Positions 11,529-25,189 are shown, counted from the first letter of the stretch. The stretch: 64,000 nucleotides of DNA from Chrysomallon squamiferum (GCA_012295275.1 CM022670.1:38779751-38843750), one strand, 5' to 3'. Made by a program: numbers and translations. The notes: a model not told the origin generated them from the sequence alone.

Positions 11529-14213
11529 AAAAAAAGAAAGAAAGGTGAGAACATATCAAAAACAAAGAAAAACCAGATAGCTAACAAACAAAACATATAG
11601 TACAGCTTTCTTTTTTCAGTTTTCTGAACTGATTATTGACAAAACGTAAACTTTAATTCATTTAGTTATTAAAATGAATGAATAAACTGAATAACATCCA
11701 TGATCCAGCTGTTACCCAACAGATCTGGTAACCAACACAGTAGGTTAGAACAAACAATCTGCCAGGTCTTATTCTCTGCACCGTATGTCACTCTGTGTCT
11801 ATCGTAAACACAGCGCCGGCTTAATTAGTGCATTAACAACAATTTTTTAGCTGATATAGCTGTTTATTTTAAAAATTTTTTACAAAAATCATATGAAACA
11901 ACCAAAATATGTCAATATTTTCTTGATTTTAAACGTTTCTGAAGTTTTAGTTTTTTGTATTCATGTTTTGACTTTACTCAAAATGATTAATCAACTAATA
12001 ACAAAGTCCAGAAGAAATGAAAAAAAAAAACCTCATTAATTATTCGCTTTCAAGTTGCATCAACAGTTTCTTAGACAATATTGTCACTTTCAGGATAATG
12101 GGCATTTCCCAGGGGTGTGAATAAAAATAATCAATGTGCAATTTTTCATCTTTCACTCATTTGTGGAATGGCTGGAACAGAACAGGGGAATTTGGTAAGC
12201 AATGGCGTATATTGTCTTAGTTTGCAAAATGACTACAGCTGATAATTAAACCAAGTATATTATGTTCTATTTAAACCACTCACAATACATTACTGATTAT
12301 TATTATTATTATGTATTTTTAAGCCAAAACATATATAAATAAAAATATGAATTTAAATAAATATAAAAGACAGTGAATACTGAGGAGAAATAAAAAATAG
12401 TGTCTGCATTATTCAGTGAGGCATTCATGATAGTCATTAATAAAAGCATGTGATGTTATTTTTAATCATTTATTCAATTATTTTCACTGCCATCAGTTAT
12501 GAGCAAAATGTAGATTAAACAAATCATTGCTCTGGCTATAACTATAAGGCCACCATATTTCTTATAATTAACAACTTTATTCATTTAAATAACAGATCAG
12601 CAGGTTAAATTCTTCTTAAAATAATAATTTTAGACTGATTAATTGAACAAAGTAGTGTGTTAGCAAATATGAGTAAATTTAAAAAAAAAAAATATTCAAA
12701 ATTTCAAATTAGGTAATAACATGTTATATATGTTTTTATGATCTCACATAATGTAATACACATTGTGTAATAAACTGTCACAAAACAGATGTAATGACAG
12801 ATTCATTGTCTGCTATTCTCACTGTCTGCTGTGTATTAGTCTATGCACCATATGTCACTTTGTACCTATATAAAGTACAGTGCCAGCTTAATTAATGCAG
12901 TTTTCTTCTTCTTTTTATTTAATGATGAGCAGTAACTGATCATCAGAAATTATATATACTGGGTTGAGGAATAAATCATTTCAGTTAAATTAAATTTAAT
13001 CATTACATAGAAGAAAACTTAAGCTTAACTGATAACAAGATGTAATTTAATCAATAATGTATTCTCTGTTGTTATTTACCACTTCTTCCCAACAATTATA
13101 ATTAAGCCTAAGCTTTCTTCTATGTAATGATTAAATTTAATTTAACCACAATGACTTATTCCTCAACCCAATATATAAATAAATCCAGTAGTACATATTC
13201 TGTGGACACTGAATAATAAATTTAAAACATTTGCATACTGTAACAGACCAGGTGTTTTGTATAGTAAGAGATGAGAAATCATTTTCATCAGAAATTGGCT
13301 GGTCTCGACTTTCAGCATCAAAGGATCTTTTCACATACAATGGCCAGTGAATGACATACAACATTACAGATACAAACTTTAAATCAAAGAAGAATCATCC
13401 AACAACCCATTGTTATCAAAATACTGCATCAAAGACAATATCTGCTACTGCCAATTCCTTACATACATCTCAATGACAAATGAGAGTTGAGAAAAAGAGG
13501 GGGGAAAAAAGTCAATTTACTACAGAAAAATTCAATTCAAAGCAACTATAAATATGAAAGTTCTATACCATACACACTTCACAATGCCTGTCCTATTTCT
13601 TATTTTAAAAAATAAGATTTAAAATGCTAAAAATATTATGGTTCATACAGAAGACGAATCTGAAACAAAACTAAATATTTTATTGTGAATGTGCAACTGC
13701 TGAATATAAAACACAAATGTAAGTAAATAATTTAAACCATTTAAATAAAATTCAGCTGTCAGACACTAACTTTTTAACTGCCACCAGGGATCACATTCTC
13801 TGTTTTTCTCTGAGCACTGTGTGTGTCACTCAGTAACTCAACTGAACTACTGAATTAAAACACAGAGTGCAGCAATAATCTTAATTTTTAAATTTTAAAG
13901 AATACACGTCTATACACACTCACTCTCCTGGAAACATAAAATGTAATTTTGGTAAATGTAAGTAATCTAAACCAGATAGGTCTGAAATGTTTAATAGCAG
14001 AAGTCGTAATTAATTATTTTGTTGAAAATTTCAAAAGATTTGTTACTGTTTTCAATTTTATCACCCTTAATTTATACATGTCATACATAGTTCACTGACA
14101 GAATGGATTCTATAATTCACAGATTTTATCTATCCAGAACTTTTCAAATGTCATAAAATCATGTTATTAATAAAAACAAATGCAATTTTTTCTCTCTTTC
14201 TTTAATAAAAAAA

Positions 14214-14246
<33 letters not shown>

Positions 14247-16219
14247 TATTTAAATAAATCATTATGTATATCTGTATATCTATCATGTATGGCTATACTG
14301 AATGTAGTTTATTACCATGAATGTCAAACTACTGAACAAAATGACATTAAACTGTAACTAAAGAAATGAAACAACATGCTCAGAATGCACAATGCCGTCA
14401 TACAAATCTTTATTGCATTGCTCTTTGCACCGTAAGTCACTCTGTACCTATATAAAGTACAGCGCCGGCTTAATTAGTGCAAGACAGTATGTTCTTAAAT
14501 AACTAATTTCATAGTAAACAGGATTGAAAAAGAAAGCATGTCACATCAAATGAGTCTCTGTTAAATACAAATGTATGTTATTTAATTTCTGATACAGATG
14601 ACACACCTTTAAGCAACAAAGTAGGATAAAACAGACAACTTTAAGAGATCTTCATTTATGAACAAAACCTTATCCTACTTTTTACTAGTTCAAATCAGAA
14701 TTAACAGTTTCTAATGAGTACCTACAATCATGCAAACACAAACAATTTTGATGTATTTGTATACAAACTAGGGATTTTGTTGTTTCTAGACATGTTTCTA
14801 GAGTAAATGTTAACCTCTGTAATTAGATTGTCATTATAGTGTTAAATTTTTTATCACCAACAAAGACTGGCGTTTTCTAACATATGAAAATATTCTTAAC
14901 ATATTTAATTCATTTGTACATATCGAATTTTAAAATGTTTATAAATGAACATTTCATTACAACTAAAATCATCTATTGGTAAAACTATTCACTTTGCAAA
15001 GTCTTAAATACTCAGTCATAAGTCAAAAAATGCAACTTACATCAAGGAAGGCTGCTGAATTTATTCTTCTTTCAGCAGTTATAGTAACATAAATGGAACA
15101 GGTCTAAAAAAAAAAAAAGTAATTATAAAAAGTGGACCCATTTCATAGTATCTGAAGATAAACGAGACAAAGAGAACTAAAAATCAAATTTACAATTTTA
15201 AGAATATTTTTATGTTCCCTAATACAGTTGCCCATTTTTACTAAACTTCTTACAACATCACTTTCTCTACATTTGTTCACATAAGTGACATTATTAATAA
15301 AATATGAATATATAGGCTCTGTTAATGTTATTCATAGCTAAATTCAGAAATAATAGTGCAGATATGAATCTGCAATTTCATAATTATGATCTGACAGCTG
15401 ATTTTATTTTAAAACATATTTGGATGTACAATACAATGCAAAGATCAGGTCTTAGCCATACAGAAATATTCTTCCAATTCTCAAAACACGTTACTGTATA
15501 TATTTACTCCCAAAGATTAGCTTATTATGTAATTAAACAACTTTTACCTCCACCTTGTAGACATTTATTGTGTTGTTGTACACCACAATGTAATAATTCC
15601 CATCTGGTGACCACTTAACTATTTCTGCAACTGAAAAATAATAATAAAAATAATAAAAATTTCAAAAAAGTACAAAAAAATAAAAAAAAAAAGAAACTAA
15701 AAATATTTTAATTCATATTCAGAACAGTTACTCTGAATTTAATTTCATTTAATAATTAAATTTCAAATTAAATTTATAATTATTACACAACTCCACACTA
15801 AAAATGTAAATAAAGTAAGAATTTTTTAATACTGAAATGCAAAAAAAGTTGGTCTGAATGTTATGAAGACTGCAACAAATGGCTGTGACAGGCCATATGT
15901 TAATATCAAAGAATGTTTCAAGACAATTTTCTCATAGACAAGCTCATCTTACAGTTACTGTAACTCAAAAATGTTAATTCTCTGTGGAAACAAAGCAGAA
16001 TCTTATTTTGACCATCTGTTTTACACATTTCATAGAAAGGAAAAAATTCAAATTATTATGATTAACTTTTTTATTTTATTTTTTTTTTAAAAAGGAAAGA
16101 ATGTGAACTGAGTATGTTACAATTATTCATTATTCTTACATTACAAGTCAAGTTAAGACTGTTTTGAGATATGGAAAAACTATAATAAACAAGTTTGACT
16201 CAATGTTGCCAGACAAACA

Positions 16220-16255
<36 letters not shown>

Positions 16256-17139
16256 AAATCTACATCCTGACACATTTTCAGCCTTTGTTCAAATTACCTG
16301 GCCATGTCTAATATAAATATCATAAAACAAACAGAATGAGTAATAATAATAATCAAAATATTTCACCTTGTTTAATATTGGTCACATATGCTGATCGACC
16401 TGTCATCAAATTCCAGGTGTGCAGGGTTTTGTCTTTTCCGACTGTCAGTGCCATTTTACCACTTGGATGAATCGAGAGACTGTTTATTCCACCTCTGAAA
16501 TCAGAAAAACAATTTTCTTATTTAATTTTTAATTCTTAGTACAACTGCTTAGTTGTGTACTAAAAATGAAAATTTAAAAAAAAAAGAGCTTATGATTTGA
16601 TGATTTGTTTGCTATGAAACTTTTGAAAGAAATAAAACTGGGATTTGACTTTCATTATTTAACTACACTAAATTAAAAACAAAAAGAAACTGAATTGATA
16701 TCAAAGAGGGTTAATGAAGACACAGTCAAATTAAATTATGTGTGTGTGTGTGTGTACACATGTACCTTAATACAACTGTTTCATTTTGTCTGTGTCTGTA
16801 TGACTGTGTGAGTGTCTCTGTCTCTGTCTCTCTGTGTGTGTGTGTGTGTTTGTTTAGATATAAAGTAAAACAAACTTGTGACCCTTGAGAATCTTCAGAC
16901 ATTCATATGTAAATGATTTCCACACACACAGACAACCGTCTTCTGCACAGCTGAACATGTGGGTGCCTTTGAAAAAATCCACACACATCACAGAACCTTT
17001 AATAGAAAAATGTATCTATGTACAGTTAAATGATACAGATAAAAGTTTTGCTTTTGTGGTGTGGGTGTATAATGCAAAAACACATTTTATTTTATTTCAG
17101 TTTTGTTTGGTTGGCCAAGATAGATATATAATTTTAGTA

Positions 17140-17176
<37 letters not shown>

Positions 17177-17645
17177 AAAGATAAAAATAAATAATTTTGT
17201 TCAGTCAGTACTTATACTTACATGAAACGAAAAATAAAATAAAAAGCAATATATAACTTATAGTTAATTGAAATTTTACCAGATATTTTTCTAACTTGAT
17301 AAATTTGTGTCAAAACATCACAGCAACTACAGATACACAAACACATACACACATGAAAGTATTATTTTGAAACTAATGTTATACTATTCTGATCCAAATA
17401 AATATTTACCAATATGTTGGACTAACGAGCCCATTTCTTTTCTTTTCCTCAGGTTAAATAAACGTATGGTTTCATCAGTGCTGCCTGATGCAAGAATTCC
17501 TTTCTGTGATATTGCAACAGTCTTTACACAACCACTGTGAGAATGATCTGTGAAACTCTGCTCCAACTGAAAGCCACCCTGTGGAATATTGTAAAAAATA
17601 TATTATTACTTATTTCTTTTTATTTATTTATTTATTTACTTATTA

Positions 17646-17687
<42 letters not shown>

Positions 17688-18323
17688 TTTTTATCATCAT
17701 TATTATTATTATTACTGGTTTTATTTACTTCTTTTCTTTTTTCAGGAAGCACTTTTTCCGTAATAATGTAAACAGATCATTATGATTTAGTAAATGAGAT
17801 ACTGTGTGTAACAAAAATTACTATTAACAATTTTCCAGTGCTTGTCTAAACTAAATGTCAAAAATTATATCTTTCTCAAAAATTCCATGCTCAAACTATG
17901 ACCTACAAAATCAAGATCAGTTTTGAAAAAAATCAGTTATATGCTAGTACTGTAAGAGTAATACTGGACTAGAAAATAACTTAGCATTTGATCAGTCGTG
18001 AAGAACCTAAAAGACCATCAAATAAATCCTCAGCTTAATAATAACTAGCTAATAAACTGATAGTTACTTTAGTATCCCACTGCAGTGATATTAACAAATA
18101 AAAAAATAATAATTCACAAAACAATCCTCGAAAATATGTATCATACGAAAACACAACATTTAGAGTTATAATTTAATTATGGGTTGATTAATTACAGTTT
18201 TATTTGTAAATTGTATTATATAAAGTGGAGGTCTTCTAAAATTAATTAGCATACTTCACTTTTTGTTTTAACTAATTTATAACCAAGCAGCAATTCTTCG
18301 TACGTCCCTGCAACGAGTTCCAT
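8744..18323 (-). CDS. PAK1IP1: PAK1-interacting protein 1 (Mak11), WD40 protein
   Basis: Ten exons in transcript order: 18273-18323, 17410-17578, 16876-16996, 16367-16494, 15548-15630, 15041-15103, 10820-10917, 10334-10448, 9514-9823 and 8744-8805. They total 1200 nt, or 399 aa plus stop (human 392 aa), and every junction is GT-AG and in phase. The start MELVAG is as in vertebrates. Diagnostic WD40 stretches include SGSTDETIRLFNL, CAEDGCLCVW, LSIHPSGKMAL with DKTLHTWNL, IVKWSPDG and TASSDGVINVY. The product is a nucleolar WD40 protein needed for 60S ribosomal subunit assembly; the human protein also binds and inhibits PAK1. The tail is first acidic Ser/Thr/Asp-rich, then Lys/Arg-rich. The last exon (ETEEKVKKRKL...KKRKKNV) is easy to miss: reading through the exon 9 donor would instead add four residues and stop. 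Intron 6 is about 4.1 kb and holds the 56-bp repeats and inverted repeat listed separately. Confidence 0.95.
9823..9902. repeat. (AAGT)n then (AAAT)n microsatellite abutting an acceptor site
   Basis: The repeat starts at the 3' splice site of PAK1IP1 exon 9. On the minus strand, intron 8 ends in (ATTT)n followed by (ACTT)n and then the AG. The pyrimidine tract of this acceptor is therefore made of simple repeat. Confidence 0.85.
11777..11832. repeat. 56-bp structured repeat, copy 1
   Basis: Runs from TGCAC to GTGCA, with terminal 5-bp complementarity and an inner stem CTGTGT/ACACAG around a 9-nt loop. It has exactly the same length as the copies at 12844 and 14426. It differs from them at two stem pairs by compensatory changes. 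It lies in intron 6 of PAK1IP1. Confidence 0.75.
12844..12899. repeat. 56-bp structured repeat, copy 2
   Basis: Same length and layout as the other copies. The inner stem is TTGTAC/GTACAG (one G-U pair) and the ends are TGCAC...ATGCA. It is the most diverged copy at the ends. Confidence 0.75.
12953..13178. repeat. Long inverted repeat (about 75-bp arms)
   Basis: The left arm at about 12953-13028 (GGGTTGAGGAATAAATCATT ... CATTACATAGAAGAAA) and the right arm at about 13102-13178 are reverse complements at roughly 90% identity, with a spacer of about 73 nt. It lies 54 bp past copy 2 of the 56-bp repeat in intron 6 of PAK1IP1. It may be a foldback/MITE-type element. The intronic RNA would form a long double-stranded stem. 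Confidence 0.75.
14426..14481. repeat. 56-bp structured repeat, copy 3
   Basis: TGCAC...GTGCA ends (7 bp of pairing with flanks, one of them G-U) and an inner stem CTGTAC/GTACAG around CTATATAAA. It also contains GCGCCGGC as in copy 1. The flanks are unrelated to those of copies 1 and 2. Confidence 0.75.
17635..17715. repeat. (TTA)n microsatellite
   Basis: A TTA/ATT run in intron 1 of PAK1IP1. It is one of several in the window (also 19868-19912, 21758-21803 and 60300-60420). Confidence 0.9.
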
Positions 18324-19866
18324 TTCCACGTGCTTGTGCTTCTCTTTCGTTCGTGGATTTAATCTCCGAATTAAACTCAACTCAGCTCGTTTTAAATTCG
18401 GCACCGACTACACTTTTAATATTGTCAGAGGTAATAGTCTAAACTAGTCTAAACGTAAACATTCATGGGATAATAAATCAATAAGTTAATAATTTTATAT
18501 AGTTGTTTTATGTATGCCTATTATTAATTTAGGACATTTTAGCAAATACGTTTCGGGTTAGGATATTATAGCCGGAAATTTTTCAAGGCAAGATGGACAT
18601 TATAATTACAGTGGTACTTGTCTTGTAGAACACTTGTGGGGGCGAGCACAAGTGTCCCTAATTCACAGGTGTCCTCTTATCAGAAGTATAAACAGTACAG
18701 ACAAACATCATAGTTTTCTCCGAAAATACAGTTGCAAACGTAGGCATATCGAATTCTTTGATGGATATAAATAAAACATATTTTGGACGTCAAAATATTT
18801 ATATTTTACAAAATAATACGTTTGGAAACCAAATAACGCTTCGATTTGTGACAGCCGCACCATCTTTTCAACCTAAGAAGTCCGCTAAGATGCGGTGTTA
18901 ATAAAATAATCATAGAATGATGCTGAATGTTTGAATTATCAAAATTGTAAACCAAATGGATTGTCACAGCTTGGTGGACAAGCATTTGACGACTGCAGTT
19001 CGCGGTTTCGTGTGAACTGTACAGTGAGGTAAACAGGCGACACAATCTTTAAACAAAACAAAACAAAAAATCATATAAAGCTGCTGTACAAAAACAAAAT
19101 AAGTATGACTGTTCGCTTTAGCAGTGGAATAATAACAATAATAATGCTCTCCGCTTATCTAAGGGATTTCATTTGAAAAACAATCAGAACTAGGAAGAAT
19201 GTCCGTACATCGTAGGTGGCCACTCAACTCGATAGTGTACCTGTCTTCGAAAATTTTGAAAATGTAAATTCCATATTGCAATTCTAATGTTGAAGACTTT
19301 GAGCATAGGCGTGAATGGCCAGTGTTTATTTTTTTTTTTCTATAATCATGGTAACTGAACAGCAGTTGCAGTTATAAATGACTGTATCTGATGTCAAACT
19401 GTAAAATACTCTTCAACTTATTATGCTATAATTATATAATAAATTATTATGTCTTTCGTAGGACACTAAAGTTAACGATAAATCTGTCATTTGTAAGCAG
19501 TAATTATCCCAGAGTTTAAGATGTGTACATTGCAGTTACAGTGAACAGTATATTTTATGATTTTGTATTGGACTTACACATTTTTTAAATATAAAACTTT
19601 AAATTATGCTTCTTATTTTTAAATTGATATAATGAACATTAACCTCCCCCCAAAAAACAAAAACGACAAACAGTAATTATAATAATAAACATTTTTATAA
19701 AGTAAAAAAAAATAAATCAAAAGGAAATGTCCTAATCTGAAGTTTCCAAGACCGAAATGTCGGTGTCTATATAGTTAGTTCACAGCAATTATAACTGACT
19801 TAAATGAACATGTATTAAACAGTAATTACACCTCCAGAAATGCAATCATTTAATCGCCAACAGTTT

Positions 19867-19917
<51 letters not shown>

Positions 19918-20254
19918 TTAATAACAATAATTAAAAAAAGATATATAAATAAATACATTAATAAATAATAAATAAAATAAAATAAAAATAATAATAATAT
20001 TAATATTAATAAATTGATTAAATTCTATGTAACTGAATCATATTAAGAAAAATAGGTTTTTTTTTTTTCTCAAGTAAATCTAGCCTATTGAATGGAATGA
20101 TTGTTACTGATTTCATTTGAACACTGAATTCTTATTATTTATTATGTTTTTTGAAGCTAGTGAAACATATCAAAAGAAAAACAAACTTATAATCATTATA
20201 CATCTTTATTTTTCCAAGCGGAAAATATACACGTTCCCTTTTTTTTTTTTTTTT

Positions 20255-20285
<31 letters not shown>

Positions 20286-20968
20286 CTGATATGTGGTTTA
20301 ATGTTATTCCAGTATGTAAAAACAACACATAGTTATTAATTTTGTGCACTGATCACCATGGTAATATCTAGGATTTTTAACCGATTTTGTTAACGTTATC
20401 CAAAATTAAAAAATAAATCGTATTCAAAAGCAGCCGTAATGAGTCTTACATTTATTGTTAAGTATTTTAATTTGCATGAATCAAAATCTTGAGGTCATGT
20501 TTGGGAGTATTAGACTCACAGGATACTACCATGGATCCGCACCTATCGTCAGAAATGAAAATTTAAAAAAAAAGAAAAAAAAATAAAAATTCTACAATGA
20601 ACCCGATAATAATCGTATTGCAAATTCAGTAAATGTAAATATATTTGTTGATATATGCTGGATTAAATATCATGGAAAACAAATAATAAAAAGTTATTAA
20701 AACATAATAAAAGGAAAACAAAAATCTCTAAATTGTTTGTTTTTTCTTTCTTTTTCCCATTTGTTACGTTTACCGTTATTCAATAACGAGCAAATTTGTA
20801 CGTATAAGCGCCAGGTTATTATAATTATTATAAAAGTATAAATAACGTAAATTTTATAATATGCTTTAAAGCAAATATATAAAGCCTTAATAATTAAACT
20901 GAAATGTGCATGAAAGAAAATTCCATACAAAAATATTCCTTCAGTTAATCATGTTAAAAATATAATTA
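18324..20968. other. Intergenic between two minus-strand genes
   Basis: The first few hundred bases upstream of the PAK1IP1 start are less AT-rich and should hold its promoter. The rest contains an (AAT)n run (19868-19912) and poly-T followed by (TA)n (20241-20284). I saw no coding exon, RNA gene or recognised element. Confidence 0.5.
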
Positions 20969-20974
20969 TTTATT
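20969..20974 (-). terminator. Polyadenylation signal of the 21054-22628 gene
   Basis: TTTATT on plus reads AATAAA on minus (CATAATAAATAAT). It lies 80 nt past the stop codon of the upstream minus-strand gene. Confidence 0.45.
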
Positions 20975-21053
20975 ATGTGGTACATATCGTATTGAAAGCT
21001 CCTTGATTATATCCAAAATAAATAAAATGCTATTTATGTAATGTTATACAGTG

Positions 21054-21754
21054 CTACGAAAACTCCATGTTGTTTGAAGTTTTCTGTGCTTTTGCACTGG
21101 CCCATCCCGGATATTCGATGTCAGCATCCTCCAGTGAACGTTTGCGTTGAATATGCGAAGTGAAATTGCTGTTTAGTTCCATTGCCCTAAGATATTGTTC
21201 GGCATCGTCACTGCTGATTTTTGTTCCGTGACTGTTTTCAAACCACAGTGTGAGGGTGGAGCCGTCGTAGACATTGAGTGGGTTTTTACTCATCGTTTCT
21301 CTTGCATCGGCGAATGCTTCTTTTAAATTCGGAAAACGTCGACTAAGTGTCATTTCATAATCAGTGAAGGCCACAAGCCCAGTTCGAAATTCAGCGCACC
21401 ACCAGTATTCCAACGGCTTCTAAAAATAGATTTTATAGCACAAAGTATTATCACGATTATTATTGTTGTTGTTGTTGTTGTTTGTTTTTGTTTTTTAAAC
21501 ACTAACTTGTAAAATTGTTTTCACTATGTAAATTAATGTGATGGCATTGTGTAAACATAAAACATTTTATATTCCATATTGAATATTGTATATATATATT
21601 TGCTTATTTGTGACTTAATCATTAGAATTTCGTGAAATTTTTATAAAAAATGTATCGCAGTTTATGTTCTCCTTTCACCTGCCTGTCCAAATCGAATAAC
21701 TGTATAGTGACGTTACCGACCTATCTCTGTTTTAGACTATCTGTATTTAAATTA

Positions 21755-21806
<52 letters not shown>

Positions 21807-22628
21807 GATAAATAAACAACAACAAAAAATATATATATAAGAGGCATACACCGTCAGCTCAAAAGAAAGATCTGAAAACAGTTAAATCTGAGCTTCTCCT
21901 TATCCATTACTCCTGTTTCTAACGCTCACTTCTTCGCAAGTGCTGTTTTGCGAATCAACTCTAATACTAATAGCAACAGCGATTTCGCCTATCACATTAC
22001 ACGAATGGCAGATCATAGAACGCCAATCATTTCATAATAATACATTATTACCAAATCATTTTATTATAACGAAGATATCAGTTCGAAACTCCCTCCAGCG
22101 ATCTCATTTCTGCCGCAGGTGAAAAAAATGTATGCACTGCTTAGAAATTACAAAGGTCGATGAACCCACCACCGATGTGAATCCCTGTAAGTGGAACATC
22201 CACGGTTCAGCCTGTAACTGTACAAGTATCTTGTCGTGGATACGTTTATTAATTAATTTGAATCTAATTTTATTCGGTTCTTTGAAATAAATAATATTTA
22301 TCACCATCGATAGTAAATGAAATTTTGATTATTTGTTAAGTATCGAATGATTGTGCATAAGGAAGCGAAATCGATTGTGTGAAACACTGTGCAATAAATG
22401 TAGAGCAGTCAGTTTAGGTCTACATTTCGATATGCATCCGTTTTATCCCCAGTGTCAAACTGTGTGACTGTAAAGTCGGTAGTACATTAAAGGGAACATT
22501 GTAAATGACTTCAAATTAATCCTTAGGTTTCTTTTTTACATGAAATTATAGTAACTTTTATTGTATTTAAATTTAGCAATCTATCGCAGCTCTGATGTAA
22601 AATGTATACAAACCTTTTCCGTTTCCAT
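21054..22628 (-). CDS. Unrecognised 124-aa protein (2 exons)
   Basis: The large exon is 21054-21419, open from an AG acceptor (TATTTTTAG) to its stop. It encodes KPLEYWWCAEFRTGLVAF onward. I join it to a 15-nt coding exon at 22614-22628 (ATG then ETEK, donor AAG|GTTTGT), the same phase and the nearest plausible start upstream. The product is about 124 aa, aromatic-rich at the start, with a mixed helical centre (FPNLKEAFADARETM) and a basic patch QRKR near residue 94. It has no signal peptide, membrane segment or motif I recognise. GC content and codon use are higher than in the flanks, which supports coding. The tiny first exon is inferred. It has its own polyadenylation signal and is transcribed in the same direction as PAK1IP1, about 2.7 kb upstream of it. 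Confidence 0.6.
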
Positions 22629-24444
22629 CGAGGAAAAATCTGAAATTGGCTGAATAAGTCCAGAAATGAATAATCGGTAAAACTAAAACAGCCTTAAAAG
22701 TGTTCCCTTTTTATGGGCATCTAAACTTTATTTGTTTCAAAAATTCTGTTCCGGTTGGTGAAAGACTAATCAGTTACTGTCAAGAAAGTCTACATTAAGA
22801 ACGCGGCTTTCTTCGAATGTGGGACAACCAGCCAGCAGACGATGTGGTTCATCTAGCAGCAAGGTAACAGACAGCATAGCCTGCTCCAATGAATAAATAA
22901 ACATACCTCATTAAAGCTTTTATAAGTCGTAGTTGATTCAGGCTAGAAAATAGAAACCGCGCCTTTCTACAAATTAAAAACTCACCGAATCAGAGATAGC
23001 GTTGTTAAGATATAGGCGTTCAATATTCTAGGTTTTGTTCCTGATCTGAATTTTAAAATTATATGATGGTCATTTTACGAACACGGTGAAAAATTACTGA
23101 ATCTTTTTTCTTTTCGTTCTTTTCTTTTCTGTTAGTGTTAAAGAAGTTAAATGTGTTTCAATGTTAAGCAGAGTAATGGACAAATTGAATGTGCATTATT
23201 TTTAACTAAAAAAAAAAAATTAATAAAAAAATAAAATAATTCAGGTACATGTTGGTGTAAATGAATGAATATAAACATTGTGCTGTCATACTAATAATAG
23301 ATGTATTCTTATCATGTATGCATTATACCATTTCTCTCTATCCCTCTGAGAAATATTAAAAAGATATCACAGAACCTTTTGCAATAAAGCAAGTCGTAAC
23401 TTTTAATCTGTTAAATAATTATAAACAAAACAAACATAAATGAATCAGTGATTTCGGAAGAAGACTGACTGTGAATATAGATTGACAGTAGGATGGAGTG
23501 TGTGCGAGAGAAAAACTTGAAGTATGTCGGAGGAAATAATATACAAAATTAAACTTTCGTCCTTACGGTCAATTCGCTATTCTCTATACTGCAATAGCTA
23601 TATTTGAGTAAACTTTTATCACAGCACGGGGAAGATATTCTATTCTGAATTAGTAAATCACTCACTCTTAGCTGTCGTTAATGATTGTTCATCGAAAAAA
23701 AAAAAAAAAAAAAAAAAAAAGACGATTGTGACCAAATCCTAAATAATTACAAATTGCGAACGTTAATAATTAAAATGATTTATTGAATATAAAGCATATG
23801 AAAAATTATCATTTGAATAGTGTAGGTGTAAAATGTAATCTGAGACAATTTTTTTTTTTTTTTTCGAAATTTTAAAATCGTTTTGCCTTATGATCAGAAT
23901 TTTTACATTGTTAATTAATGAAAAAAATTAACGATTTAAATTATGAATTACTTTTCTTATGGTTATTTACTGACACAAATGATTATAGAAACTGTAGTTT
24001 TTAAATCTGAATCAAAACCATTTAACGTTTTAGTCTTTCTAATTTTTGATGGAACACTGAAATGGCCTTGTTCGAAGTTTCAGTTTCATACGCACAGCCA
24101 TCGAAAATGTTATTTATAAGCGATTTAGGGGTGAAGGGTTAGTAAATGTACGAAATTTCGTTTAACTTTTTCAAGCTATTCAAAACAACAATGATAATAC
24201 ATTTTATTTATTTTCTATTTTTATATATTAATAAAATTTAGTATTTATACGTTCTACATTTAATATATATATATATATATTTTTTTTACTGGCCACATTT
24301 CAGTATAATATAGCATATGATTATGTACAACACGTACAACTTTGAAAATACATTAGTGAACAAAATTATACTGCTTGCATAATAAGCATATCTGACAAGG
24401 TTTAATATTTTTGTTTTTGTTATTTATTTATTTATAGTAAAAGC

Positions 24445-24512
<68 letters not shown>

Positions 24513-24529
24513 ATGCATAAATACACATA

Positions 24530-24560
<31 letters not shown>

Positions 24561-25189
24561 CGTTCAAACTTTCTACTATAACTTATATAGCTCTTTATAT
24601 GTAATATGCCTACAGCTAGCATCATGAACCTATTAAAACATGGAACAAAATTAAAATTCTCAGATTTTATTTAGTATGACACCACATTGAACGTATTAAC
24701 GCAAAATAGGGAGGGGGAAAAATAAGACGAACAAAGTTCTCCAAAAATGAATCATTCAAACGCATTTGGATACCTAAAAAGTCGTTTTCACAACCTACCA
24801 ACGTACATTGAATTTGTACATGAGAGAAAGAGGGGGAGGGCTTTATAAAGGATACTGTGTCATATTTGTTTCTAGGTTCATTCAGTTTGCCTCACTTGTT
24901 ACACAATGAAAATGAAAAACAAAATTATATATATATAAATTTAAATTTAGTATTATATATATTATTTATGAATTTATTTGATAAACAGTGTTGTTTATCA
25001 TTTCAAAAAGCGGGCTTGTTCCTTGCTGGTGTATGGCGCATAAAATCGATTGGACTGTGAAACACGTGTACGCATTATTTGTAGTTTGAAAGTATTCATT
25101 GGGTAGTAGTTAAATTCGTTTAAACGGCAGAGTAACGGAAAGTGAATACGTGGACATTTGTTAGTTGATTGAGAACAAAAGATCAACAT
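22629..25189. other. Intergenic between divergent genes
   Basis: Between the minus-strand 124-aa gene and the plus-strand reticulocalbin gene. It contains poly-A/T tracts, a (GA)n block and (TA)n tracts. No exon or RNA gene was recognised. Confidence 0.5.
24446..24561. repeat. (GA)n and (TA)n microsatellites
   Basis: A pure GA run at about 24446-24509, a short unique spacer (TTGATGCATAAATACACAT), then (TA)n to about 24560. Confidence 0.9.

Noticed and set aside
13137-13364. 75-codon minus-strand frame beside the inverted repeat
   Set aside because: No Met-initiated conserved segment, inside a PAK1IP1 intron, AT-rich codons; likely chance.
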